DNA of 64,000 nucleotides from Siphonodentalium dalli (Eukaryota > Mollusca > Scaphopoda > Gadilida > Siphonodentaliidae). The position numbers were made by a program, and so were the translations under genes. This document shows, one piece after another, positions 42,452-52,491 of this stretch. The DNA lies in NCBI GenBank assembly GCA_032622095.1, contig CP136068.1, forward strand, positions 186,485,309 to 186,549,308. Direction: 5' to 3'. The notes beneath the pieces are model-generated. The model was not told the origin of the DNA. It saw only the letters and a list, made by a program, of their open reading frames with translations, and made no database searches. The first letter of the stretch is position 1. Every line of letters starts with the position of its first letter.

Positions 42452-44297
42452 ATTAGCAGCGGCTCTCACGGAAACAAAACAAATCCAATATGAATATCAT
42501 AATTATTATCAACTCCATAATACCAAAAGACTCAAACGAGCAATATTACCCGTAATAAGCGATATAGCTAAGTTTTTATTTGGCACCCCTTCGATGTCAG
42601 ATATTACACATGTAGAAGATAACATACGAACCCTCTACCAAAACCAAAAAAAAATCCAACACGATACTCAAACCGCTTATTCTATCATGAATATAACACG
42701 CGTCATTTCAAACGAAAATCGCCAACGAGTCAACACATTATCAACAACAATATCCAATATTCAAGCCACACTTCGAAAAGAAACACATCGAACCCAAAAA
42801 CATGTGCATACAATTGAAATATTCACAATCATCAACGCTAAATTTCTAGTAATATTACACGAAATACAACAAGATGTTATCCAAGCAAAATTATATTTGC
42901 GACATCTTAAAGTTCAAATTGCCTCTCTAATTAACCACCGATTTACACCGGAGATCATAAGCCCAATACATTTAAAAAAGGCACTTGACAGTATAACGAA
43001 ATTACTTCCAGCTCATTTGAAGTTACCATTCCCCATAGAATCGGGAATTGCAAAATATTACCAACATTTGAAGACACAAACCATACTCACAGACAGCAGA
43101 CTAATCATTACCATAACAATTTATTTACGCGATATCAGAATGCAGTTTGACATATTCCGCGCTATACCATTTTTTTATCCATTAGACCCTCGAGACCCAA
43201 GACTCAGACACAACAATAAATATACAGTTGCCCGAATCGATATTACTCATAATTACCTGCTATTATCTCCCGACCGATCCAAATATACCACCATTGGTGA
43301 CAATCACCCGTGTATTTTAAACAAATTACCATATTGTAAAATTCAAAAAATTTCAATCGCCGCATCACATAATCATAACTGCCTACTCAACATATTCACC
43401 AATGATACAAAAAATACCGCCACAAATTGCCCTATAGCCATTTACCCTCAGTATAATTTACCATCCGCTATTAAGCTGGCGGCATGTACATGGCTTATAA
43501 CAACCACGAAAGCTCATACATTTACAGTAAACTGTCATCACAATCTCTTAAGAAAACGACCGTATAGAATCACAATTTTACCCCCCATCGCAACGATAAC
43601 TTTACCACCAAGGTGCATAGCTACATCAGCTAGTATCAAACTAATTGCATTCACAACTTTGAACTCATCAAACATCACCATCAAGACACAAATAACCCAA
43701 TTACAATCAACTATTGAATTACATAAATTGCCACAATGGAAGCCATTATTTTCCCAAATTCATAACTTGCCCCCTCAAGTATCGATTCCAAACAAGTTAC
43801 CCCCCATAAAGCAACTATCATTATATGATTTTCTGCAAACAGTCACATCCCTGCAACCCATCAAACAAAAGAAAAAACAGGATTATTACCAAATTATCAT
43901 TCCCGCGGTCATTACGTTCGTATTAATTTTACTGATTGCCATCTCAAGTCGCAAATACATTATTCAGTGTATCACGAAAATTTCCCAATACCAGACTCAA
44001 CGCAATCACAACACGCGACGAATTAAAATCGCAAAGCGACGAAATAAACTTAACCAAATGATAAAGGGAACTGATATGCAACTTCGTCACAGACTAACCC
44101 CACCAATACCCAATGAAGCCACGAAAGATATTCATTTGTCTCCAGCTAAGGAACCTCAAATACAAATCACACAAGAAGATTTGACATTTCCCAAAAAACA
44201 CCCGCGAGATGTCGATGAAGAATCATCCACACTACGACCTATGAAAATAATGAAAACTCACGCGTCCATCCATAACCCACCACTTAATCTATATTGA
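42342..44297 (+). CDS. env: Env-like class I fusion glycoprotein (F/errantivirus type), main part, 651 residues
   Basis: Resembles the fusion (F) protein family of baculoviruses and errantiviruses. A furin-type site RLKR at residues 63-66 is followed directly by a fusion-peptide-like stretch ending KFLFG (79-81 region), the hallmark order of this family. A long heptad-type helical segment follows (about 85-150), then a beta-rich Cys-containing ectodomain. One transmembrane helix lies at about 516-540 (IIIPAVITFVLILLIAIS), with a basic cytoplasmic tail of about 110 residues. The start at 42342 is only the first ATG of the frame; the true N terminus lies in the preceding part. Env would mediate membrane fusion if expressed. 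Confidence 0.8.
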   Translation: MPRLIKAHITITNLHSGTRQITLTLISSTFLTDLQTELAAALTETKQIQYEYHNYYQLHNTKRLKRAILPVISDIAKFLFGTPSMSDITHVEDNIRTLYQNQKKIQHDTQTAYSIMNITRVISNENRQRVNTLSTTISNIQATLRKETHRTQKHVHTIEIFTIINAKFLVILHEIQQDVIQAKLYLRHLKVQIASLINHRFTPEIISPIHLKKALDSITKLLPAHLKLPFPIESGIAKYYQHLKTQTILTDSRLIITITIYLRDIRMQFDIFRAIPFFYPLDPRDPRLRHNNKYTVARIDITHNYLLLSPDRSKYTTIGDNHPCILNKLPYCKIQKISIAASHNHNCLLNIFTNDTKNTATNCPIAIYPQYNLPSAIKLAACTWLITTTKAHTFTVNCHHNLLRKRPYRITILPPIATITLPPRCIATSASIKLIAFTTLNSSNITIKTQITQLQSTIELHKLPQWKPLFSQIHNLPPQVSIPNKLPPIKQLSLYDFLQTVTSLQPIKQKKKQDYYQIIIPAVITFVLILLIAISSRKYIIQCITKISQYQTQRNHNTRRIKIAKRRNKLNQMIKGTDMQLRHRLTPPIPNEATKDIHLSPAKEPQIQITQEDLTFPKKHPRDVDEESSTLRPMKIMKTHASIHNPPLNLY

Positions 44298-44408
44298 TCA
44301 TTTTCCCAATAATACCATTTTTTTTCCTATAAGGGGCACAAACCCACAGACTAATTCTAATATCGTTACTGCATGCATACCACGTCAGCTGCATATAATA
44401 ACGCCATT

Positions 44409-44768
44409 ATGACACGTGCCAACCCCAAGAGTTAGACAACTGACCCCCGATTATCTTCAATAACATTGGTCACGGATCTCCCCACCTATCAACAAATGCA
44501 TTAATTAAAGTCTCATATACCACACTCCAAACAATATTTCACCTCTGACCCATGCTCTCAACAATTCCCTGAGCAATTAACGGCAGATATGACACGTGCC
44601 AACCCCAAGAGTTAGACAACTGACCGCCGATTATCTTCAATAACATTGGTCACGGAACTCGCCAACTATCAACAAACGCATTAATCAAAGTCTCATATAC
44701 CACACTCCAAACAATATTTCACCTCTGACACATGCTCTCAACAATTCCCTGTGCAATTGACGGCAGAT
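44409..44768 (+). repeat. Two tandem copies of a 180 bp unit
   Basis: 44409-44588 and 44589-44768 are aligned at exactly 180 bp, both starting ATGACACGTGCCAACCCC and ending CGGCAGAT. About ten substitutions and no indels separate them. The divergence is far greater than between the LTRs, so the duplication was inherited by this copy and is part of the element family. Confidence 0.92.
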
Positions 44769-45272
44769 GAGAAACATTTGGTCTCTCATTACCACAATAC
44801 CGAATGTATACATATCGTCATGATTTTATTAACAATACAACATGCATTTATATAATACATCACCAATGTTCATCATTGACAAAACATACCATGCACTATT
44901 ACCGTATTGTTATATTCATTACTTCTCATACTTGTATCTCTATATTCTATTATCATACCTTAGCCTACATATCAATATAGCACGCATTATGACTGCTTGC
45001 ACGATCATTTTATATACCAACCCATATATGCTTTTCCCACCATTTATTTCATAATCTCATAATATTGCGTATCATCACTTTAAGACAACTTAATATCGCA
45101 TATCATCATTTTAAGACAACTTTGTTTCACATGTATTAATCATAACTTCACCACAATCAATGTTATTATACTTCATTTCAGCCTCATCCACATTACATAA
45201 TCACAATTACCCCAGTTAGGTCCATAATTTTGATGTTACATAAGATTTTCCGCTGCGCTAAAAATCTTACAC

Positions 45273-45282
45273 GGGTGGGGGA
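45273..45282 (+). promoter_or_regulatory. Polypurine tract
   Basis: GGGTGGGGGA ends 4 nt before the 3' LTR, the normal place for the plus-strand primer of reverse transcription. Confidence 0.6.
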
Positions 45283-45286
45283 CATA

Positions 45287-45741
45287 TGTGAGATAACTAC
45301 CCATTATAATCTCACAACTTGATTCAAACTATACGAATGTCCCAATATATAAAACCCCAAACTCAGATATTCGTGTTCGGTTCTCGAAACCTCACACGTC
45401 TTACTCTCAGCGAAGATATACACACAATGAAGATGGCTCCCAAATATGGTCAAGGGAGATGACCATAACGGAAGAACCAATCCCGATGTGTATTGCCAAA
45501 CACCTCATCTAATATGCATCCCAAATAGTATATAAGAAACAACTACATCCCATCACATCATGCTTTCACTAGACTCATCTCATACCTAGATCATATCCAG
45601 GCATCCTTCACACCAGGCATCACCCATTCGGGGACACCAATTCGCGGCGACTATTGATCATTATATTTGTACACACTGCATATCTTATTCACAACATAAT
45701 AAAGACTTGTACCTACTATATACATGTGTCATTACCTCACA
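45287..45741 (+). repeat. 3' LTR of the Gypsy-class element
   Basis: 455 bp, identical to the 5' LTR except for one missing T (about 45687-45689). It is followed by the target duplication ATGC at 45742-45745. Confidence 0.95.
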
Positions 45742-45745
45742 ATGC

Positions 45746-46568
45746 GATAGTTCCACAAAACACACTTTGTGGTAGCCGAGCGTTTTCTTTATACACAGCA
45801 CGTATGAGAGTTTTTGGTAACGCTTACTGTATCTACACAAGGGGATGCCCGATTGATATGTTTTAGAATTGTCGAAATTTACATTACTCGTAATTGAAAG
45901 GCTCACCCATTTAGTGTTTCAATTATATGTTTCTATGCTGTTATCGTTTTTTATTTACAGCCATAATTTATAGTCAGTAACAGGAACGCTCATCATGCGT
46001 GCGCAGCCTAAAATTGGGATTAAACTCCACAAACATTATGCATAGCGGATTTAAGTTTCATCAAATCTATAATCGTAATGTCCATTGGGAAATCATATTG
46101 TCACCACGGGAACTTGGTTAATTCTACTGTAAATTTGCAAATTAAGAGTAAAATTTGGTGCTGACTCTTTTTGAACCCTAAAGAAAACACCATTTGTCTG
46201 ACCGTTATTAGTTACCGTCTTGCTGTTAATTGAAGGGTGTTGCTGACAGTATATGTTTAATGGTCAAATGTTATAGCAGCGATGTTGCGCGGTATGCCGC
46301 CGCTAAATTTACGGACATATTTCTAACAGGGTAGGATCCGGAGAATGACGAAGTTTGCCAATTGGAAGTGAGTGGGCGGTTGTGTACCTGACTCAAATAC
46401 GAATCTGTTTATATTTCTGTTTCCCGATGCATATTATAAAATACGCTGGTAGAATCGGATATTAGCAGCTGTTTGGTGTCATGATTCCAGACTGCCACAA
46501 CACATGTATATTATAAAATACGCTGTTAGAATTGTTAAAACACAGGTATTTTTCTTCTATTTCGATAG
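45746..46568. other. No exon recognised upstream of the lectin exon
   Basis: Probably intron or upstream flank of the lectin gene. The words ATATTATAAAATACGCTG occur twice (about 46431 and 46509). No signal-peptide exon could be identified. Confidence 0.4.
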
Positions 46569-46778
46569 AGGGGACCACGCCTTGTGGTAGCCATACCTTC
46601 ACGGGCGATGATCCAAACGAGTTCTTTGAATGGAACTTTAACGCACACTGTTACTATGGGTTCCACGCTGGAAAAAATCCCACTTATCTGGAAGCCAAGG
46701 CTTTATGTGAATCGGCATCCACTCACGTCCTGTTCGTCGAAACCGAGGCTGAGAATACGTGGCTGGCTGCTACAATGG
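46569..46778 (+). CDS. C-type lectin-like domain, first exon (N-terminal half)
   Basis: A 210 bp exon bounded by a pyrimidine-rich acceptor (TTTTTCTTCTATTTCGATAG before 46569) and a strong donor (GTGAGT at 46779). Both borders are phase 1. It codes the first half of a C-type lectin-like domain: a CGSHTF start, HCYYGF (the CYxF strand), PTYLEAKALCES (helix with the first conserved Cys), then THVLFVETEAENTWLAA, the usual LV-x-IETEAEN-x-WL segment. The frame at 46532-46804 overruns the splice sites. It pairs with the exon at 51868. Secretion is expected, but the signal-peptide exon was not found. The ligand is unknown. Confidence 0.8.
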
Positions 46779-46802
46779 GTGAGTCAAGTTTTCGATATGT
46801 AT

Positions 46803-47130
46803 AGATAATGCATGGCTTGAGGTTGACTATATGTACAGATAATACATGGCTTGTGGTTGACTATAGAGAATAAATGGCATGTGGTTGACTATATATAGCT
46901 AATACATGGCTTGTGGTTGATTGATTATACTTATAGATAATACATGGCTTGTGGTTGACTATATGTACATATAATACATGGTTTGTGGTAGACTATAGGT
47001 AATACATGGCTTGTGGTTGACTATAGGTAATACATGGATTGTGGTTGACTATATGTACATGCATAGATAATACATGGCTTGTTGTTGACTATATATATAT
47101 AATGCATGGCTTGTGGTCGGCCATATGTAT
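46803..47130 (+). repeat. Tandem repeat of about 30-43 bp in the lectin intron
   Basis: Eight or nine variable-length units of ATAATACATGGCTTGTGGT + TGACTATATGTACAT. It starts 25 bp after the exon donor. Noncoding. Confidence 0.85.
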
Positions 47131-47138
47131 ATATACGA

Positions 47139-47273
47139 TAATAGCACGTGTGTTTTGAGATGTGTTTTATCTCAATGAGTTAGAAGTATGAGTTTTCGCG
47201 AGGCTCTGCTAAGCGAAAAATCATACTTCTAACGAGTTGAGATAAAACACATCTCAAAACACGTAATGCTATT
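47139..47273. mobile_element. 135 bp palindromic MITE-like element
   Basis: The arms ATAGCACGTGTGTTTTGAGA and TCTCAAAACACGTAATGCTAT pair, and pairing continues inward through GATAAAACACA/TGTGTTTTATC to TAGAAGTATGA/TCATACTTCTA, about 50 bp per arm. The loop is GTTTTCGCGAGGCTCTGCTA-like. No coding sequence. Confidence 0.75.
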
Positions 47274-47689
47274 GTTGTATTTATCTTATGTCAACTTACA
47301 CTATTATTTTTGGTAATTGCAAAGAGCAATTCCTGTTACGCACGAATACGCAGTTACAGTACATGTGATGAGGTTGCGAATTTATGGAACATTGGGTTGA
47401 TATATTTGTCAGCAATAAACAAGATGTAAGTCCTGATTTAATATGAATCCATGTACAGAAATCGGAACTGTGAAATTCTTTCAATCAAATGTCAATGTTC
47501 TCAAACAAAAAGCAAAGTCTTATAACTGTTATCGTTCAGAATTCGCTAGATTGAAAATAACCATGCAAGTTCTGAGAAAAGTGTACACAGAGTGCATCGT
47601 AAATTTTGCAAATTGTGTTCGGTGCAAGCAGTCTAAAATGACGGGAACAGAATAATGAAAGCTAAAATGTAGTCCTATTATATATAACT
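47274..47689. other. No gene recognised
   Basis: Intron sequence; the short frame 47443-47655 has no recognisable domain. Confidence 0.4.
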
Positions 47690-49215
47690 AGCCGATGAGC
47701 CCGACGTTGTCCGGGCTATTCAAAAACCAAATTTCAAGTCGATAGTTATTTAAAAACCAAATTTCAAGTCGATAGCTCCACCCGTTTCCTAGATCTGGTC
47801 TGTGCATGCGCGAAGCTGGCGTCGCACGGGCTCGGCGACCCGATAAAATTCGTATCCGGGGCAAGATACATTCACATACCAAATTTCAAGTCGATAGCTC
47901 CACCCGTTTCCGAGATCTCGTCTGCGCATGCGCTGCACGGGCGTCGCACGGGCTCGCCAAAATACAACGACCACCGCCTGGTCAAACTACACACACGTAC
48001 CAAGTTTCGTCCCGATCGGTCGAGAATCGTAGATTTGTATAAAGGACAGACAGACAAACAGACATACAGATTGTTTCAAAATATATAAGAGACTAGCCGA
48101 TGAGCCCGACGTTGTCCGGGCTATTCAAAAACCAATTTTCAAGTCGATAGCTCTACCCAGCCCGACGTTGTCCGGGCTATTCAAAAACCAAATTTCAAGT
48201 CGATAGCTGTACCCGTTTCCTAGATCTGGTCTGCGCATGCGCGAAGCTGGCGTCGCACGGGCTCGGCGACTCGATAAAATTCGTATCCGGGGCAAGATAC
48301 ATTCACATACCAAATTTCAAGTCGATAGCTCCACCCGTTTCCGAGATCTCGTCTGCGCATGCGCGAAGCTGGCGTCACACGGGCTCGGCGACCCGATAAA
48401 ATTCGTATCCGGGGCAAAATACATTCACAAAGCAAATTTCAAGTCGATAGCTCCACCCGTTTGCGAGATCTCGTCTGCGCATGCGCGAATCTGGTGTCGC
48501 ACGGGCTCGGCCACCCGATAAAATTCGTATCCGGGGCAAGATACATTCACATAGCAAATTTCAAGTCGATGGCTCCACCCGTTTCTGAGATCTCGTCTGC
48601 GCATGCGCGAAGCGGGCGCCGCACGGGCTCGCCAATACGACAACGTTCACCGCCTGGTAAAACTACACGCACGTACCAAGTTTCGTCCCGATCGGTCGAG
48701 AATCGTAGATTTGTATTAATGACAGACAAACATAGAGACACACAAACAAACAGAGGTTATCAAAATATATATGAGACTAGCCGATGAGCCCGACGTTGTC
48801 CGGGCTATTCAAAAACCAAATTTCAAGTCGATAGCTCCACCCGTTTCCGAGATCTGGTCTGCGCATACATTCACCCGTTTCCGAGATCTCGTCTGCGCAT
48901 GCGCGAAGCTGGTGTCGCACGGGCTCGGCGACCCGATAAAATTCGTATTCGGGGCAAGATACATTCACATAGCAAATTTCAAGTCGATAGCTCCACCCGT
49001 TTCCGAGATCTCGTCTGCGCATGCGCGAAGTGGGCGCCGCACGGGCTCGCCAATACGACAACGTTCACCGCCTGGTCAAACTACACACACGTACCAAGTT
49101 TCGTCCCGATCGGTCGAGAATCGTAGATTTGTATAAATGACAAACAAACAATCAAACAAACATACATACATACAGACAGAGGTCTTCAAAATATATATGA
49201 GATTTCAATATATAC
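47690..49215 (+). repeat. Three head-to-tail repeat units with internal 122 bp monomers
   Basis: Each unit starts ACTAGCCGATGAGCCCGACG + TTGTCCGGGCTATTC (47690, 48093 and 48776). It contains one to four copies of a 122 bp monomer (CAAATTTCAAGTCGATAGCT + CCACCCG... + GCGCATGCGCGAAG + ...GGGGCAAGATACATTCACA) and ends with GTACCAAGTTTCGTCCCGAT + CGGTCGAGAATCG, a GACAGACAGACAAACA tail and TTCAAAATATATA. The monomer is not a multiple of three, so the many overlapping frames here are not genes. The organisation resembles tails of RTE-like or other retroelements, but no protein is present. Confidence 0.8.
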
Positions 49216-49242
49216 TTTTAAAACTGCGAGATTCCATTTTTT

Positions 49243-49735
49243 ATAGAAATGAATGTGTTGGTTGTTACAAAGGTAATAATGGTTGTCATGGTTATTACAA
49301 TGGTAATGATGGTTGCGTTGGTTGTTACTATGGTAATAATGGTTGTATTGGTTGTTTTACTATGGTAGTAATGGTTGTGTTGGTTGTTACTATGGTAATA
49401 AAGGTTGTGTTGGTTGTTACTATGGTAATAATGGTTGTGTTGGTTGTTTTACTATGGTAGTAATGGTTGTGTTGGTTGTTACTATGGTAATAAAGGTTGT
49501 GTTGGTTGTTACTATGACAATAATGGTTGTGTTGATTGCTGCAATGGTAATAAAGGTTGTGTTGGTTGTTACACTGGTAATAATGGCTGTGTTGGTTGTT
49601 ACAATGGTAATAATGGTTGTGTTGGTTGTTACACTGGTAGTAATGGTTGTGTTTGTTGTTACAATGGTAGTAATGGTTGTGTTGGTTGTTACAATGGTAG
49701 TAATGGTTGTGTTGGTTGTTATAATCCTCCATAAT
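49243..49735 (+). repeat. 30 bp minisatellite, about 16 copies
   Basis: The unit is GGTTGTGTTGGTTGTTACAA + TGGTAATAAT with A/G and C/T variants. The 30 bp period keeps frames open on both strands and produces repetitive NGCVGCYNG or VVLVVTMV peptides. They lie inside the lectin intron and have no start or border support, so I do not treat them as genes. Confidence 0.88.
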
Positions 49736-49913
49736 GGAGATGGCTAATCCTGTCGTTTTGCAAACTCAGCGCAGCCATTACTAACATTATATTTGAATAT
49801 ATATATGTTTGAACCAGACACCGTTAGGAATTTGGTCAAATCGATCGGATTATTCAAATACCGCAAAAATTACAACTTTATAAATGATAATGACATTATT
49901 TCTTAACAGAATC

Positions 49914-51343
49914 AATCCCCCCACCAGTATCATAACAGCATAATTCCCACACCCACCAGTATTATTCCCCACCCACCAGTATAATAACAGCACCATTCCC
50001 ACACCCACCAGTATCGCCTCCACCAGTAGCACCCTCACCCACCATTATCATAACAGCACCATTTCCACACCCTCCAGTATCACCTCCACGAGTATCACCC
50101 CCACCCAATAGTATCACCCTCACCATTATCGTTCCCCATCCACCAGTATCACCCCACCCAACAGTATCACCCCACCCAACAGTATCACCCCACCAGTATC
50201 ACCCCACCAGTATCACCCCACCAGTATCACCCCACCAGTATCAACCCACCAGTATCACCCCACCAGTATCACCCCAACAGTATCACCCCACCAGTATCAC
50301 CCCACCAGTATCACCTCACCAGTATCACCCCAACAGTATCACCTCACCAGTATCACCCCACAAGTATCACCTCACCAGTATCACCCCAACAGTATCACCC
50401 CACCAGTATCACCCCACCAGTATCACCCCACCGGTATCACCCCGCCAGTATCACCCCACCAGTATCACCCCAACAGTATCACCCCACCAGTATCACCTCA
50501 CCAGTATCACCCCAACTGTATCACCCCACCAGTATCACCCCACCAGTATCACCCCACCAGTATCACCCCACCAGTATCACCCCACCAGTATCACCTCACC
50601 AGTATCACCCCAACAGTATCACCTCACCAGTATCACCCCACCAGTATCACCTCAACAGTATCACCCCACCAGTATCACCTAACCAGTATCACCACAACAG
50701 TATCGCCCCACCAGTATCACCTCACCAGTATCACCCCACCAGTATCACCCCACCAGTATCACCCACCAGTATCACCTCACCAGTATCACCCCAACAGTAT
50801 CACCTCACCAGTATCACCCCACCAGTATCACCTCACCAGTATCACCCCAACAGTATCACCCCAACAGTATCACCCTAACAGTATCACCCCACCAGTATCA
50901 CCCCACCAGTATCACCCCACCAGTATCACACCACCAGTACCATCCCCCACCAGTATCAGTCCACCAGTATCAGCCCACCAGTATCACCCCAACAGTATCA
51001 CCTCACCAGTATCATCCCACCAGTATCACCTCACCAGTATCACCTCACCAGTATCACCCCACCAGTATCACCCCACCAGTATCACCCCACCAGTATCACC
51101 TCACCAGTATCACCCCACCAGTATCACCCCACCAGTATCACCTCACCAGTATCACCCCACCAGTATCACCTCACCAGTATCACATCACCAGTATCACCCC
51201 ACCAGTATCATACCACCAGTACCATCCCCAACAGTATCACCCCACCAGTATCACCCCACCAACAGTATCACCCCACCAGTATCACCTCACCACTATCACC
51301 CCCACCAGTATCATCCCCCAACAGTATCACAACAGCACTATTC
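49914..51343 (+). repeat. 14 bp minisatellite, about 95 copies
   Basis: The unit is CACCCCACCAGTAT with common CTCACC and CCAACAG variants. It is irregular at 49914-50136 (AACAGCACCATTCCCACACC insertions) and regular afterwards. Noncoding, within the lectin intron. The plus strand is strongly C-rich. Confidence 0.9.
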
Positions 51344-51438
51344 CCTATATATAAGAGAACGAGGAGACTGATATCAGTTCGAATGTTGGTGTGCTTTTAA
51401 CACTTCCATGATTGGAGCTTCCTGAACTTTTGCGAAAA

Positions 51439-51570
51439 CCCAGTGCCAGTGCATTCTCTTATATATATGTATGACCTAACCATAAATACCTTGACCTACG
51501 GCTTCTCTTGTATATGCTAGGCTCCCTGTGGAAGGCTCGCCTATATAAGATAATGCACTGGCACAGGGTC
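51439..51570. mobile_element. Hairpin element related to the piggyBac-like MITE
   Basis: ACCCAGTGCCAGTGCATTCT and, at the other end, AATGCACTGGCACAGGGT form inverted arms of about 28 bp. The same CCCTGTGCCA-TGCATTCTCTTATATA sequence forms the inner hairpins of the element at 29688-30087, so this is a diverged relative. Confidence 0.65.
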
Positions 51571-51867
51571 TTTAATACTGCACCAGCGCGGCTTCCGTTA
51601 TGAAAGGGTTTACATGCAATGGCCTTAGTCCTAACCGATTAATTAAGCTGATTACATATAACAAAAGTACACACAACGCTTACACATTTAGTGTTTTTCA
51701 GAGAAGAACAATTTAACAAAATAAAAACTAAAATCCAATAAAATTAAAGTAGTAATTAAAATGTATTCCAAAAATGCATATTCAATGAGAAAGGAAGAAA
51801 ATAAACCCGACTTCACACAAAACCTACATGTACAGGAAGTGCAATAAACAAACGATTGTTCTGGCAG
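51571..51867. other. Intron end before the second lectin exon
   Basis: AT-rich sequence ending in the candidate acceptor GATTGTTCTGGCAG at 51854-51867. Confidence 0.5.
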
Positions 51868-52491
51868 ATTCTAAACTATCAACAAGCTGGCTCGGTTTGG
51901 AACGACAGAGTGGTGAAGAGTGGAGATGGATTGGGAATGGAATCTCTAAACCAGTAGATGAATATCGCTGGCAGAACACAGATTCAACGATGTCATACGC
52001 CGCTACATCGGACATTCGTTCGAATGCATTATGGGATACGCAGGACAATGCCGTAAGTTTAGAAATGATATGTGAGAGCGAGGGTGAGACAACAACAACA
52101 ACAACAACGACGACGACGACAACAACGACAACGACCACAACGCCGACAACAACAACCACACTAACAACGACGACGACAACAACAACAATGACAACTACAC
52201 AAACAACAACGACGACGACAACGACAACAACCGCACGAACAACAACCACACTAACGACGACGCCGACAACGCCGACAACAACAACAACCACACTAACAAC
52301 AACCACACTAACAACAACGACGACGACAACAACGTCAGCGACAACAACAACAACAACCACGCCAACAACAACAACAACGACGATGACAACAACAACAACA
52401 TCGACGACAACAACGTTAGCGCTGATAGTAATGACAACCACAACAGCAACAAACAGTATGATTAACACAGCACAGAATAATGGTAAGATAC
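51868..52491 (+). CDS. C-type lectin-like domain, second exon, with Thr-rich mucin-like stalk
   Basis: A 624 bp exon between an acceptor (CTGGCAG) and donor (GTAAGA at 52492), phase 1 at both ends and so compatible with the exon at 46569. The first 75 residues finish the lectin fold: SWLGLE, EEWRWIGNG, YRWQN, ALWDTQ and the closing MICES. The closing Cys (to pair with LCES in the first exon) is kept, but the usual inner Cys pair is absent. Neither an EPN/QPD sugar motif nor a true WND motif is seen, so canonical calcium-dependent sugar binding is doubtful. From 52089 about 115 residues are nearly all Thr (a mucin-like, probably O-glycosylated stalk). A further downstream exon is expected but was not found. 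Confidence 0.75.
52089..52440 (+). repeat. ACA/ACG/ACC trinucleotide tract coding poly-Thr
   Basis: An imperfect (ACN)n tract. Synonymous variation (ACA, ACG, ACC) with rare non-Thr codons keeps the Thr frame, which argues for selection on the protein rather than simple slippage. The opposite strand gives a poly-Val shadow frame. Confidence 0.85.

Larger units (their letters stand above)
44298..45286. other. 3' untranslated region of the retroelement
   Basis: No gene beyond a doubtful 70-residue AT-rich frame (44842-45054). It contains the 180 bp tandem duplication, short direct repeats of TATCATC-TTTAAGACAACTT (about 45070 and 45102), and the polypurine tract next to the 3' LTR. Confidence 0.6.
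30199..45741 (+). mobile_element. Ty3/Gypsy-class LTR retroelement with F-like env and two antisense genes
   Basis: A 15,543 bp element with 456/455 bp LTRs, TG...CA ends and the 4 bp duplication ATGC (30195-30198 and 45742-45745). The order on the sense strand is leader with a minisatellite, ORF0, gag, protease-RT-RNase H-integrase, and env. Integrase lies after RNase H, as in Ty3/Gypsy and retroviruses and not in Ty1/Copia. Two related small genes lie on the opposite strand between pol and env. It is about twice the usual length of a Gypsy element (5-9 kb). The single LTR difference implies very recent insertion, yet pol and env carry three breaks, so this copy may be defective or the breaks may be sequence errors. 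Confidence 0.93.

Noticed and set aside
44842-45054. 70-residue frame after env
   Set aside because: Tyr/Ile/Leu-rich reading of AT-rich untranslated sequence; no support.
47688-49136. Many frames of 60-140 residues in the 122 bp monomers
   Set aside because: The monomer is not a multiple of three and the peptides change frame from unit to unit; they are shadows of a noncoding repeat.
47690-49215. Hammerhead ribozyme (retrozyme) idea from CCGATGAGCCCGACG...CGGGC
   Set aside because: The CTGATGA core followed by a stem and GAAA is not present; CCGATGAG plus the short GCCCG/CGGGC hairpin alone is not enough. A covariance-model search for types I-III hammerheads would settle it.
49137-49747. 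Cys/Gly-rich NGCVGCYNG and Val-rich frames on both strands
   Set aside because: The 30 bp period keeps frames open; the region is intronic and has no exon borders or signal peptide.
49914-51343. CRISPR-like regularity
   Set aside because: The 14 bp units have no unique spacers and the genome is eukaryotic; this is a minisatellite.
51824-52468. Minus-strand poly-Val and Leu/Ser-rich frames
   Set aside because: Mirror images of the Thr-coding tract of the lectin exon.
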